Shown: positions 1 to 9,899, counted from the stretch's first letter. The stretch: DNA of 64,000 nt from CAYRFQ01 sp964423615 (GCA_964423615.1 CAYRFQ010000012.1:1-64000); one strand, 5' to 3'. The notes: generated from the letters alone by a model not told the origin. Program-made: numbers and translations.

Positions 1-105
1 ACAGGAACGCTCTACGAAGGCTTCGCCCAAGCCCTGCAGTGCGTGACACTCAACAGTATTTTCGGATGGTGTCAACATCGGGGACTGTGCTCAACCCAAG
101 CGTAA
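1..105 (+). CDS. Possible 3' end of an unidentified gene
   Basis: Frame 1 is open from the window edge for 34 codons and stops with TAA at 103-105. The visible tail (TGTLYEGFAQALQC...) has a plausible composition but matches no family I recognise. It could be the end of a real + strand gene or a chance open frame; 34 codons cannot decide. The next gene starts 60 bp later on the same strand. Confidence 0.25.
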   Translation, partial: TGTLYEGFAQALQCVTLNSIFGWCQHRGLCSTQA

Positions 106-164
106 TTTGCTCTAAACAAACTGCGAGACGTTTTTCGTCCTCTCTACAGTTAGGGAAACGAAGC

Positions 165-635
165 ATGTGGAAGCCTGAAGTCCGAGAACACAGCGGATTG
201 GTTGCCGTCGGAATCAGCGTTCGTACTTCCAACGATCGAGAGAGTCACCCCGACACCGCCAACATTACCAAACTTTGGCAACGGTACTATCAAGACACAA
301 TCGCCACGGCCATCCCGAACAAAAAACCAGCCTCCCCGCCGATGGGAATCTACACCGATTACGAAAGTAACTCCTCTGGCGAGTTCACTCTCGTTGTTGG
401 TCACGAAGTCGAGAGTGAGGATGGAACGTTGCCAGAGGGTTTACAACGAGTAGTCGTTCCCAAAGGGCGATATCTCGTTTTTGTTGTCAATGGCGACCCG
501 CCCGCGAGTGTCAAGTCGACATGGGTTGAAATCGGGAAATTCTTTGAAAACAAGACGGAATTCCGACGCACGTTCACTGCCGACTTTGAAATCTATCGAG
601 CCGACGGGGCTGAGATTTTTGTTGCGATCGAATAA
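165..635 (+). CDS. GyrI-like / effector-binding domain protein
   Basis: A 156-residue protein resembling the stand-alone GyrI-like (Cass2, integron-associated effector-binding) family, which binds small, often cationic, ligands in the cytoplasm. Visible landmarks are the IYTDYESN segment, the strand reading GEFTLVVGHEV and the VVPKGRYLVF strand, in the order expected for the two-repeat fold. There is no DNA-binding domain, so it is not a complete AraC or MerR-type regulator. I chose the ATG at 165 because the family homology begins just after it; an upstream GTG at 39 would add 42 residues without resemblance to the family. The ribosome site is weak (GGGAAACGA). The ligand cannot be told from sequence. 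Confidence 0.72.
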   Translation: MWKPEVREHSGLVAVGISVRTSNDRESHPDTANITKLWQRYYQDTIATAIPNKKPASPPMGIYTDYESNSSGEFTLVVGHEVESEDGTLPEGLQRVVVPKGRYLVFVVNGDPPASVKSTWVEIGKFFENKTEFRRTFTADFEIYRADGAEIFVAIE

Positions 636-735
636 TATCCATCCCGGAAACAGGGCAGCGTCAGTACATCAGGACCTCGACTCGTCGGCTATCATGATAG
701 TGAAATTCTGTTTCGAAAGACGAGGAGTCGAGACC

Positions 736-1230
736 ATGAAACCCAAGCGTATCGAACCTGGACCCGGTCAAGAATCCGTGTGGGATTACCCCCGCCCGCC
801 TCGGATCGAACCAACCGAAAAACGAATCCGGGTGTATTTCAATGGCGAGTTGATTGCGGAAACGACACGAGCCATCCGGTTTTTAGAAACAAGTCATCCG
901 CCGACCTATTACATTCCGCCGGAAGACTTCAAACAAGAATACCTATCGGCAAATCCACGCTCGTCTTACTGCGAATGGAAAGGAAGAGCTTTCTACTACG
1001 ATTTGGACGTGAACGGAAAGAAGATCGAAGGAGCAGGTTGGTATTATCCCGACCCAGTAGCCGAGTACGCCATTTTGAAGGACCACATCGCGATTTACCC
1101 AAGTTTGATGGATTCTTGCTATGTCGATGACGAAAAAGTTCAACCCCAGGCCGGCGATTTTTATGGCGGCTGGATCACATCGGACATCGTAGGTCCGTTT
1201 AAGGGTGAGCCTGGGACAATGTTTTGGTAG
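736..1230 (+). CDS. DUF427 family protein
   Basis: A 164-residue protein with the DUF427 fold: the core runs from about residue 30 (RIRVYFNGELIAET) to the end, with the family-typical YYIPPEDF, SYCEWKGRA and WYYPDP segments. DUF427 proteins are small cytoplasmic proteins of unknown function, common in bacteria and fungi. The start at 736 has a good ribosome site (GAGGAG, 720s) and leaves a 100-bp gap to the upstream gene. An in-frame extension up to 481 overlaps the previous gene and is rejected. A long hairpin follows the stop codon (1243-1300). Confidence 0.85.
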   Translation: MKPKRIEPGPGQESVWDYPRPPRIEPTEKRIRVYFNGELIAETTRAIRFLETSHPPTYYIPPEDFKQEYLSANPRSSYCEWKGRAFYYDLDVNGKKIEGAGWYYPDPVAEYAILKDHIAIYPSLMDSCYVDDEKVQPQAGDFYGGWITSDIVGPFKGEPGTMFW

Positions 1231-1242
1231 CTCGCACACGCC

Positions 1243-1300
1243 GCTAAGTCCGAAGTCTTTCGGAGAAATACACTTCTATCTCCCGACTTCGGAACTTAGC
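1243..1300. terminator. Long imperfect hairpin between convergent genes
   Basis: Arms 1243-1257 and 1285-1300 are complementary over 15 pairs with a single bulged base, and an inner 5-bp stem (1262-1266 with 1279-1283) extends the structure. It sits 12 bp after the DUF427 stop and 15 bp before the stop of the convergent SurA-like gene. No T-run follows on either strand, so it is either a bidirectional transcript end that works without a U-tract, or a protective 3' stem. The pairing is read directly; the role is inferred. Confidence 0.5.
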
Positions 1301-1315
1301 AACGGCATAAACGCC

Positions 1316-4300
1316 CTACTCATTCCAACGCTCTTTGGCCTCTTCTTCGAACACCAAACCTGCTTGATCACGCAACTGTTGGTTGAGCAATTTTCGCAGT
1401 TCCTCGTTGTACTCCATACGAGCTTGAGGGATGTACGTATCGGCTTGTTCGCCTTGGCTGGCGTTTCGTCGCAAAATATCCCGAAAGGCTATCACTGATG
1501 GGGATTGCAAGCTGTTGGGAGGGATGAGGGCCACATAATACCGCGAGCGAGGTTTATTCGTCATCACCTGGACTTGCTTAATACCCCTATCAAGCATCTT
1601 CTTATCGAAGAGGTCGATATTGAGTTGGTCGAGAGCCCCGTCCACGCCACGTTTCACCTTGTTTTTTGTTTCTTGGTTCTCTGCGAGCGTCGTTTGGAGT
1701 GGTTTGGTTAGGGCGTTGAGGGCAAGAATCTGCTTCGTCGCATCCTCGCGTGGGTACGGGATCGTTCCCTTGGGCAGTTCGTACGGAACGTACTGAATAG
1801 CACCCTGAATGCCTCGAATAGGAACCTTTTTCGAAACACCTCGAAGATTGATCAATTCCGTCTTGAGTTTACTCGCTTGCTTCAGGAACTCAGGAACGAC
1901 ATCTTTTTCTAGCTGTTGCATTTCTTCAATTTTCAGAGCGACACGCTTTGCCTCGGCAAAAGCTTTCTTCCGTGCTTCCTGGAACTTCCACGCTCGAGTG
2001 ACTTTTTCTCGAATATCATCCAAGTTTTTGGGAATTACCCGGCCCCTTTGGTCCGACTTCCAAAAGACAACTGGTTGACCGGAAAATCCAGCGTTGAGAA
2101 GATCAATGGGTTGACCTTTTTGGGCCTTCTGGTTGAGATTTTTGTTCCCAAGATCCTGACCCATCAGCATGAATCTCGGATCAGCTGTCGCTGTTGGAGG
2201 CCAAGCACGCACGAGGAACGGGCCTGTATTCCCAAGCGAGAAGCTTTCCCCACGATCAAAGAAGAGTTTGACAAAGTCATCCTGAGTAAGATGTTTAACC
2301 GTCCCGGCAGCTCGCCCTTCGATCCGATTGATCATGTCCAGGATCTTTTGATTCTGAAAACTCTCGTGGATCTTGCGGAGATTTTTCGCCAGGCTGACCA
2401 ATCTGGGGTCTCTTTCCTGGAGCGGCTTGGCCATTTCGTAACGGCTCAATTCCACTTCCGATTCACTAACGAATGGTGTGGTCTCGGAGAGTTCCACAAT
2501 GCCCTGATACTTCCTGACGATCCTGTTGAGTCGGGCATTGAATTCGCCGCGCTTGCCTTTGGCTTTGTCGTCCGCGAGTCCAAGATCATCGTCGTTTTGA
2601 ACCGCGTCCATGACTGTTCGTACGCTCTCTTGGGCCAGCCCAAGCTTGTACCGATCGGTGAATTCTTTCATCACGAGCGGTAATGGAAGCGAAATCGGAA
2701 GGAATTTGTTCCGAACTTGCGTATCTCGGAATTCCGGTCCTTTCTTAACTTTCTCGTCTTTCTTCTTTTCCTGTTTCGGTTGGGGCCGCTCGATCGTGGC
2801 GAGCTTGAGAAAGTTCGATGGCTGAGCTTTCGCAACGTGGGCTTGAGCGGCAAATGGCAAAGCGTAAGACCCCACTAGACCAAACGGAGTCGGGTTGGCC
2901 AGGCTCAACATCACGGTAACACCAACAGGAGCACGACGGCCCAGCTCAATGTCAATCGCTCGGCGAATGAGTGGAGGGTGCTCGTCGATCACGCGTTCCT
3001 CATCTTCGGCCGTTGGAATGTCTTCGAAGGCTAGAACCGCGCTTGACTGGTAATGGCTGGGGCCAGCCAAAGGACTCACAGTGGTTGGCGAACCGGATAA
3101 ATTCCCGAGGAGCGAAGCCACCATGAACGGATATGGCCTCCGAACCTTTGTATACATCGGCAAAATGAAGTTCGGATCACCAAGCGGAACTTGCAAGTGG
3201 GGGTCTTGGAGATAACGCCGGGAGAAGACGGGCGGACGCGTCAGAAAACTGGGTTCTGGATCGTAGGACTTGAGCAGTGAGTAATACCGAATCATCTGCT
3301 CTCGTTGAGTTTGATACTGATTGAAAACCCACGTCTCCCAAGCTGGACTCGACGCAACCACTGCGGCAAATCCACCGAACCCGCCTGGGGCGATGGCCCT
3401 CAGACCGACTGGATGTCTCTGCAAAGCAACAAAAGCATCCGTAACTTTTTCATAGTACGGCGAGTTGGCATCGGCGACGAGATACTGGATTTTGATCTTT
3501 TCAGGGGTCGTGAAGCCAGGCGTGTCGGACGTCGGGTCCTCAATCTTCTTCTGGTACTTCTTGAAGAATTTTTCGAGTTCAGCTTCGGTCGGTTCCCGCA
3601 CGTCTTTCACGAACTTGTCCACGTCGACAGGAAGCAACGCCACGTCGAAACTCGTTCGATCTTTCTTGTACTGGGTAAAGAGTTGTTCCGGCGTCAAAAC
3701 AGACCGCAGGTCCATTACGTGTGGCGCCGCGTTGGGGTTATACATCAACGGACGCACGCCCATGAGAGCCAACTTGGCGATCTGAACCTCAAATTCTTGC
3801 TTGAGGGCTTCCATGACTTTTGCTGGTGTGGCCTTCGCACTGGCCTGATTTTGAACACGGTAAACGGCTTTTCCGAAATCTTCCTGGTAACCACCGAAAT
3901 ATTCCCGTCGGTACATGTTCCACTGAATCTCGAACTTGACCCGTTCCTCCGTGAGGTTAATGTTCAACTTTCTGGCTTCGTCACGCCAAAGCATGAAGTC
4001 CACAAGTTCTTCGAGTTTCACGCCCGTGTCGAAGTATCGCTCGGGCTTGAGACGTTCATTCAACAGGGAACGAATCGTCACGGCCGTGGTGAGTTCCCGC
4101 TGATTTTCCTTGGTTTTGTTTTTCTTATCACGCATCTCCCCCTTGAGGTTTTGGACGTGAGTGTTCGCTCGGTCCAAGGCAATTTCGGTGGCCGCCTTCA
4201 TGAAAAGGTCGGCAAGATTCCGTTGTTCCTTCAACGCACCAATGTCCCGCGAATACACGCCTTGCGTTCGTGACCAGTGATACCATTGGGGGTTGGGGGT

Positions 4301-4474
4301 GTTCACCACCGCGACCTTGTCACCCTTGTACGGGTTGATCGTTCCGGCGATCGAACCGACGATGGATTGCACATCTCCCGCGCAGAGGACAAACGTGACC
4401 ATGGTCATCAATAAGATGGCCGCCATCCAGAACTTGCGATACTTATGGAAAACCGAGAACGGATTGAAAGCCAT
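1316..4474 (-). CDS. Large membrane-anchored SurA/PpiD-like chaperone
   Basis: A 1052-residue protein with one N-terminal membrane helix (about residues 15-33) after a short basic start (FHKYRKFW), then a long extracytoplasmic part. Residues about 65-290 are rich in charged helices in the style of SurA_N/PpiD chaperone domains. The segment near residue 300 (ptEAELEKFFKKYQ) and the end-of-protein region with a long A/E/K helix (AWKFQEARKKAFAEAKRVALK) resemble PpiD-type proteins. A parvulin catalytic core is not obvious by eye. The likely role is a periplasmic folding factor. It is much longer than E. coli PpiD (about 620). It is transcribed away from topA; the upstream 650 bp is non-coding. 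Confidence 0.6.
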   Translation of the reverse strand: MAFNPFSVFHKYRKFWMAAILLMTMVTFVLCAGDVQSIVGSIAGTINPYKGDKVAVVNTPNPQWYHWSRTQGVYSRDIGALKEQRNLADLFMKAATEIALDRANTHVQNLKGEMRDKKNKTKENQRELTTAVTIRSLLNERLKPERYFDTGVKLEELVDFMLWRDEARKLNINLTEERVKFEIQWNMYRREYFGGYQEDFGKAVYRVQNQASAKATPAKVMEALKQEFEVQIAKLALMGVRPLMYNPNAAPHVMDLRSVLTPEQLFTQYKKDRTSFDVALLPVDVDKFVKDVREPTEAELEKFFKKYQKKIEDPTSDTPGFTTPEKIKIQYLVADANSPYYEKVTDAFVALQRHPVGLRAIAPGGFGGFAAVVASSPAWETWVFNQYQTQREQMIRYYSLLKSYDPEPSFLTRPPVFSRRYLQDPHLQVPLGDPNFILPMYTKVRRPYPFMVASLLGNLSGSPTTVSPLAGPSHYQSSAVLAFEDIPTAEDEERVIDEHPPLIRRAIDIELGRRAPVGVTVMLSLANPTPFGLVGSYALPFAAQAHVAKAQPSNFLKLATIERPQPKQEKKKDEKVKKGPEFRDTQVRNKFLPISLPLPLVMKEFTDRYKLGLAQESVRTVMDAVQNDDDLGLADDKAKGKRGEFNARLNRIVRKYQGIVELSETTPFVSESEVELSRYEMAKPLQERDPRLVSLAKNLRKIHESFQNQKILDMINRIEGRAAGTVKHLTQDDFVKLFFDRGESFSLGNTGPFLVRAWPPTATADPRFMLMGQDLGNKNLNQKAQKGQPIDLLNAGFSGQPVVFWKSDQRGRVIPKNLDDIREKVTRAWKFQEARKKAFAEAKRVALKIEEMQQLEKDVVPEFLKQASKLKTELINLRGVSKKVPIRGIQGAIQYVPYELPKGTIPYPREDATKQILALNALTKPLQTTLAENQETKNKVKRGVDGALDQLNIDLFDKKMLDRGIKQVQVMTNKPRSRYYVALIPPNSLQSPSVIAFRDILRRNASQGEQADTYIPQARMEYNEELRKLLNQQLRDQAGLVFEEEAKERWNE

Positions 4475-5128
4475 TTCGAGACCTCGTGTGTTTCCCTGCT
4501 ATGTTTGGGGCTTCTACCTGGGCCTAATCTTTCGGCCCACCTTGACACTTTGGTCAACCATGTCGTATGGGTGATAGGACGAATTGATTCAAAATATCGA
4601 TTGTAGCGATTCTAGAATTAAACTCAACGGAGAAGATGCGGCGAGTCCTCGACGGATTTTTTGGAATTTGTGAGGAGGTATTCTACTCTACAATACCGAG
4701 CCAACACGCGAGTACTCGTCCTGTTGGACACAAAATGCTAGTCATTGATGCCATCTGGGCAAGCGAGAATCTAGAAAGACGCCCGGTTGTCCAGTTAGTG
4801 TAACGCTTGGCGTCGTCTCGAGTTGGCGTTACGGCACGATCGAGAAACACAAACTTGTTGGTATTTTCTCTTGACATAATTGACGGATCCTCAACCATGA
4901 ACCAATCCAGGTTTTGGGGGAGGCCAGCGAAAAAGATTGCTTCTCTGAATTGCAGGATAACCGAGCCCCAGGGAAGGTCTTTGGACACCAAAACGGAATT
5001 CGAGTGATTAGCTAACGTTTTCGATGGTCTGTTCTCTCGCGTACTGCACGCATTCGGCAACCCATAACGCGAAGACAACCCAAGACGCCGAAACCACACC
5101 CCGGATACCACTGTGAGGAGCCTGATAC
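4475..5128. other. Non-coding interval upstream of topA and the SurA-like gene
   Basis: This 654-bp divergent interval holds no convincing gene. It must carry promoters for the minus-strand SurA-like gene and for topA. The topA ribosome site is at its right end (GAGGAG about 8 bp before the ATG). I saw no clear -35/-10 pair, RNA gene or repeat. Confidence 0.5.
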
Positions 5129-8014
5129 ATGGCGGCACGGAAGAAGACCGACGACGGAGAGACAACAACACCCAAGAAAAAAGCGCCGAACAAGAAGGGG
5201 GCCGAGACAGCCGTTGCTGCCGATGGGAAAAAGGCAAAGAGTGGCTCCAAGGCCAAGTCGAAAACCACCGTCGCGAAAGCTGGATCGTCGAAATCTGCCA
5301 AGGGTTCCGGGAAAGGCAAATGGGAAGGCGAAAGAGTCTCGGCGAAGGGAAAGACGCTCGTCATCGTCGAATCTCCCACCAAAGCCAAGACGATCCGAAA
5401 CTTCCTCGGTAACGACTACGTCGTAACGGCCTCGATGGGCCACATTCGTGATCTCCCGTCCAGCGGTGACGAAATCCCGACCGAGGTAAAAAAGGAACCT
5501 TGGGCACGGTTGGGGGTCGATGTGGACAACGAGTTCGCCCCACTCTACGTGATCCCTGGAGAAAAATATGACCACGTCCAGGCCCTCAAAGAGATGACAG
5601 GCGAGGCCAAGGAACTGTATCTCGCGACCGACGAAGACCGCGAAGGTGAGTCCATCAGTTGGCATCTCGTCAGCGCGCTGGAACCGAACATCCCCATTCG
5701 TCGTTTGGTCTTCCACGAGATCACCAAAGACGCCATTACACACGCCATGGAAAATACCCGGACGATCGACGAAGATCTCGTCCGAGCCCAGGAGACCAGG
5801 CGCATCCTCGATCGATTGTTCGGCTATGAAGTAAGTCCCCTCCTCTGGAAGAAGGTCAAACGGGGACTGTCTGCCGGTCGAGTCCAGAGCGTCGCGGTCA
5901 AGCTCTTGGTCGAGCGAGAACGGGCACGAATGCGCTTCAAGAAGGCGGAATACTGGGACATCAAGGCCCTCTTTTCCAAAATCGAGAAGTCGGACGATCC
6001 CATCAAGTCGTTCGAAGCGGACCTGACTCACGTCGGCGAGCAGCGCGTCGCGAGCGGGAAAGATTTTGACCCGGACACGGGGAACTTGAAGGAGGGCGAG
6101 AAGGTCCTGGTCCTCAACCAGGAACAGTCCCGCGAGTTGGCCAGTCGTTTGCTCCAGAGCGAACCTACCGTCAAGTCGATCGAGGAAAAGCCGTACACAC
6201 AACGGCCGGCACCCCCGTTCACAACAAGTACACTCCAACAGGAGGCGAACCGTAAACTCGGACTCTCCGCCAAAGACACCATGTCGGTCGCACAAAAACT
6301 CTACGAAAACGGCTTCATCACGTACATGCGTACCGACTCAACGACCCTTTCGTCGCAGGCCGTTGACGCCGCAAGGAAATTCATCGCGAGCGAATATGGT
6401 CCCGACTACTTGCCTGACAAACCGCGGATTTACAAGACGAAGGTCAAAAATGCCCAGGAGGCCCACGAGGCCATCCGACCCGCAGGAGAAAACTTCACTT
6501 TGCCTGCCGAGGTCAAACGCAAACTCGGAGACAAGCCGCATAAACTCTACGATTTGATCTGGAAACGTACAGTCGCGAGCCAGATGGCCGACGCGAAAGG
6601 CACGAACACGACCGTCAACGTGACCGTTCCGTTCGAACCAAGCGGTCTCGACTTGGGCCAGGAAAAACCAGCCGACACCACGAATTTTCGCGCCACAGGG
6701 AAGACAATTCAATTTCCAGGATTCCTGCGGGCCTACGTCGAAGGTTCCGACGACCCCGAGGCTGACTTGGCCGACAAGGAAAAGATTTTGCCCAAGTTGG
6801 CCGAGCAAGAAAAGCTCAAGACCGAGAAAATGACGGCACTCCAACACGAGACCAAACCCCCTCCTCGATTCACCGAAGGTAGTCTCGTAAAGGAACTCGA
6901 ACGCCTCGGCATTGGCCGACCGAGTACCTGGGCTTCGATCGTGGACGTCGTCCAGGGCCGTGGCTATGTCTTCAAGAACCAAGGCAAGGCACTCGTCCCG
7001 ACGTTCACGGCGATGGCCGTCACGACATTGTTGGAAAAGCACTTTTCGTACCTCCTCAACTACGACTTCACGGCGAAACTCGAAGACGACCTCGACGCCA
7101 TCTCGCGAGGCGAAGAGGAAAGGCTACGATACCTCACACGGTTTTATTTTGGAGAAGACCAGACTGGCCTCAAAACACTCGTCAAACAAGGCGAAGACGA
7201 CATCGACCCCCGAGAAGTGTGCGGCATACCGATCGGCAAGACCGAAGACGGTCGTGAGATTGAGGTCCGCGTGGGGCGTTACGGGGCATACTTGACCGAT
7301 GGGGAGTATCGGTGTTCGCTGCCTGGCCAGACCCCTCCTGACGAGGTCACACTCGAAGTCGGCGTCGAAAAACTCCAGGAAGCCGAGAAAGGACCGCAAA
7401 CCCTTGGCGAGGATCCAGAGACCGGAAAACAAGTGTATCTCAAAGTAGGACGTTTCGGACCCTACGTTCAACTCGGCGACAAAGAAGATGACGATGACGA
7501 AAAACCCAAGATGGCGTCGTTGCTCAAAGGCACCAAGCCGGAGGACGTCGACTTGTCGCATGCTTTGGGTTTGCTGTCTCTACCTCGGACGCTCGGCGAA
7601 CATCCCGAAGACAAGGAGCCTGTTGTCGCCGCCAACGGCAGATATGGGCCATACGTCAAATGGAACAAGGAAAGCCGCAGCATCCCTGATCCATTGACCC
7701 CGTTAGACATCACCCTCGAAAAGGCTCTCGAGTTGCTCAAACAACCCAAAGCCAAGGCTCGCAATCAGCCCGCGACGTTACGAGAACTCGGAAAGCATCC
7801 CGAAACCACAAAGGACCTCGTTGTCAAAAATGGCCGTTACGGCCCGTACGTCACCGATGGCGAAATCAATGCGTCGTTGCCGAAGGACCTGGAAGTCGAG
7901 AAACTTACCATCGAAGAAGCCGTTCGACTACTGAAAGAGCGAGCTGAAAAAATCGCTGCCGATGGTGGGAAGAAAAAACCGAAGGCCAAAAAGAAGACGA
8001 CCAAGAAGAGTTGA
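5129..8014 (+). CDS. topA: DNA topoisomerase I (type IA)
   Basis: A 961-residue type IA topoisomerase that relaxes negatively supercoiled DNA. Residues 1-72 are a Lys/Ala/Ser-rich extension. The TOPRIM domain starts with TLVIVESPTKAKTI (76-89, catalytic Glu81) and carries the acidic DEDREGE motif (168-174). The active-site Tyr is Tyr399 in NGFITYMRTDST. EAIRP (about 450) and the central gate domain follow. The C-terminus has four copies of a GRYGPYV-type motif (topoisomerase C-terminal repeat), with no Cys4 zinc fingers. The ATG at 5129 has GAGGAG eight bases upstream. Both ends of the protein are Lys-rich, which fits extra DNA contact. The function is certain. Confidence 0.97.
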   Translation: MAARKKTDDGETTTPKKKAPNKKGAETAVAADGKKAKSGSKAKSKTTVAKAGSSKSAKGSGKGKWEGERVSAKGKTLVIVESPTKAKTIRNFLGNDYVVTASMGHIRDLPSSGDEIPTEVKKEPWARLGVDVDNEFAPLYVIPGEKYDHVQALKEMTGEAKELYLATDEDREGESISWHLVSALEPNIPIRRLVFHEITKDAITHAMENTRTIDEDLVRAQETRRILDRLFGYEVSPLLWKKVKRGLSAGRVQSVAVKLLVERERARMRFKKAEYWDIKALFSKIEKSDDPIKSFEADLTHVGEQRVASGKDFDPDTGNLKEGEKVLVLNQEQSRELASRLLQSEPTVKSIEEKPYTQRPAPPFTTSTLQQEANRKLGLSAKDTMSVAQKLYENGFITYMRTDSTTLSSQAVDAARKFIASEYGPDYLPDKPRIYKTKVKNAQEAHEAIRPAGENFTLPAEVKRKLGDKPHKLYDLIWKRTVASQMADAKGTNTTVNVTVPFEPSGLDLGQEKPADTTNFRATGKTIQFPGFLRAYVEGSDDPEADLADKEKILPKLAEQEKLKTEKMTALQHETKPPPRFTEGSLVKELERLGIGRPSTWASIVDVVQGRGYVFKNQGKALVPTFTAMAVTTLLEKHFSYLLNYDFTAKLEDDLDAISRGEEERLRYLTRFYFGEDQTGLKTLVKQGEDDIDPREVCGIPIGKTEDGREIEVRVGRYGAYLTDGEYRCSLPGQTPPDEVTLEVGVEKLQEAEKGPQTLGEDPETGKQVYLKVGRFGPYVQLGDKEDDDDEKPKMASLLKGTKPEDVDLSHALGLLSLPRTLGEHPEDKEPVVAANGRYGPYVKWNKESRSIPDPLTPLDITLEKALELLKQPKAKARNQPATLRELGKHPETTKDLVVKNGRYGPYVTDGEINASLPKDLEVEKLTIEEAVRLLKERAEKIAADGGKKKPKAKKKTTKKS

Positions 8015-8177
8015 TAAACAAGATCGGAAGACAACAGTCAAAAACAACTTCCCGAGAGGGCACTGACGAATATCTCTGGACAATGAACATCGACCCGAAC
8101 CACCGTATGCATGGCTGTCGGTGGTTGGTCTCCTCACTCTCGTCACGCAGATTCTCATCGGAACCATCAACCACTGA

Positions 8178-8201
8178 GCCTTGGAACATCGGCTCCAAGG
8201 C
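8178..8201. terminator. GC-rich hairpin between topA and the sulfotransferase gene
   Basis: Perfect 8-bp arms, 8178-8185 (GCCTTGGA) and 8194-8201 (TCCAAGGC), with an 8-nt loop, between two convergent genes. There is no strong T-run, so it is only a candidate transcript end. Confidence 0.35.
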
Positions 8202-8270
8202 CTGCCGAAATTTAGCACAATCCAACAACTTCTCCCAGCAGTTCATACTGCAGAGAACCTCGCTGGGTTT

Positions 8271-9656
8271 TCATGTCGTCTTATACGACTCAAGAGCAGT
8301 GCGCAATGGTTCCAAGTAGGCCTCATAATTGCGCCAACGGTCGACGCTGGAAGTATAGATGGGTCGACGGACCTGCCACGCACTTGCAGTCGCTACTGGC
8401 CGAACTGTCCTTTCAGGGCGAAGACACCGATCATCCCAATTCAGTCCGCAAATGTCTAACAGCCAAGGAATCGTCTCGTTAGGCTTTTGGACAAGTTTCT
8501 CGTAGGAAACATTCACAAAAGTATTGGGTAGTATCTTTCGCCAAAACGACATGAGTCGCTCATACTCGCAATAGTAAAAGCCGAGGTGATCGAGATGGAA
8601 GGAATACTCTTGGCTGGTAACGAATTTCTGGAAAAAACACGAGAGGCAAGTAGCCATTGGGTTCCTTTGACAATGCAAGATAACGGCTTGAGGGAACATA
8701 AGCCGAACCAGTCCAAGATGAAGAAAGTTTAACGGGGCTTTGTCAACCACGTAAGCCCTGCGAGTCGTGTTCAACGATGCAAGTCGATTCAAGTAGGCCG
8801 TGGCCGATGCAGCGAACAGCTTATCAGGCAGAGATAACAGACATTCTGGGTACTGGACTAGTTTTTGGGTGTATTGCGGAAGAGTCCCCGCAATGGCGTT
8901 GATGTCGGGTAACTCGCCAGCACCAAAAACGTCTGGGTGTGATGCTAGAATTTGCTCGACAAGCGACGTCCCAGAACGCGGCATACCCACAACGAAGATG
9001 GGACACCTGCTCGACACCCCCGTACCAACCCGATGATCCATGATCGCATCCTGGAAACAATCCATGATTCGATCGAGAAAAGCCCGATGGGCTTGAGGGT
9101 CAAATTCTACCCGGCAAGCGGTGTTCCCTTTTTCGAAGTGCGCGAAAGCTTCTTCAAATCGGTCCAGGTCGTCGCAGATCTTGCCAGCCGCGAAATGAAG
9201 ATACGCTAAGTTGTCATGAGAGGTCGCGCCTTGGCCAAGTACGTCTCGAACCTTCCGTAACAATCCATCGTTGAGGTGCGTTTCGGCTTCGGCGAGCGAA
9301 TGGTATGCTCTGGCCTGATTGGAGTCGTGCTCAATGGCCTGAGTCCAACACTTCCGCGCACGGTCGAGTTGGCCAAGCCCCCTGTAGACTCCACCAAGAT
9401 TTGTCAACAATTCCGAAGAGGTGGAGCGAATCGTTCGGGCTTTCTCAAACATCTCCAAAGCTGTGGGCAAATCCTTCTCTTTGGCAGCGAGCGCCCCTCT
9501 GAGGTGTAAAGCCTCAAAGTTATTGGCCTGTTGGCTTAGTAATTCGTCGCATATCTGTTTGGCTTCGACAACGTCACCGGCCTCAAAAAGAGCGGCGGCC
9601 CGCATTATGAGATCGTTTTGCATGGATGTGGATTCCAACGAATGACTTCGGCTCAT
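8271..9656 (-). CDS. TPR-sulfotransferase fusion protein
   Basis: About 461 residues: an N-terminal tetratricopeptide region (about 15-175) followed by a PAPS-dependent sulfotransferase domain. The 5'-phosphosulfate loop VGMPRSGTSLVEQILASHP lies at about 223-241. The 3'-phosphate region is HCQRNPMATCLS (Arg about 331, Ser about 339). Such TPR-sulfotransferases transfer sulfate to peptide or glycan hydroxyls; TPRs may dock the protein substrate. A TTG 15 codons upstream and an ATG 11 codons downstream are alternative starts. It is the last gene of a four-gene minus-strand run that includes a TPR-SPINDLY glycosyltransferase, suggesting linked modification of the same targets. The acceptor is unknown. 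Confidence 0.85.
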   Translation of the reverse strand: MSRSHSLESTSMQNDLIMRAAALFEAGDVVEAKQICDELLSQQANNFEALHLRGALAAKEKDLPTALEMFEKARTIRSTSSELLTNLGGVYRGLGQLDRARKCWTQAIEHDSNQARAYHSLAEAETHLNDGLLRKVRDVLGQGATSHDNLAYLHFAAGKICDDLDRFEEAFAHFEKGNTACRVEFDPQAHRAFLDRIMDCFQDAIMDHRVGTGVSSRCPIFVVGMPRSGTSLVEQILASHPDVFGAGELPDINAIAGTLPQYTQKLVQYPECLLSLPDKLFAASATAYLNRLASLNTTRRAYVVDKAPLNFLHLGLVRLMFPQAVILHCQRNPMATCLSCFFQKFVTSQEYSFHLDHLGFYYCEYERLMSFWRKILPNTFVNVSYEKLVQKPNETIPWLLDICGLNWDDRCLRPERTVRPVATASAWQVRRPIYTSSVDRWRNYEAYLEPLRTALESYKTT

Positions 9657-9899
9657 GCGGCAACCGTCTACGCATTGGGTTGCTGCGTTGGTTCGGTTCA
9701 AGCGAACTTCTGGACGCTCTTGGGCCGCTAATTGTTGTCCGCGCGACCAAGGAACTACAAGATTAGGTCGTGTTGTTGATTTTCAGTCCCGCAGGTGCGA
9801 GAGATCCTGGCCGCGCGGGTCTCAATAGTCACACAACCTTACAAAATCTGGCCCGATCAAGTTCAACGTTGACTCGAGGGGAAGGTACTCTACGCAATC

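Noticed and set aside
3305..4273. 322-codon + strand frame opposite the SurA-like gene
   Set aside because: It is antisense to a well-supported long gene, with a His/Phe/Arg-rich composition typical of shadow frames and no family resemblance.
5012..6295. 427-codon minus frame opposite topA
   Set aside because: It lies wholly inside the topA coding region on the other strand; length comes from the codon bias of topA.
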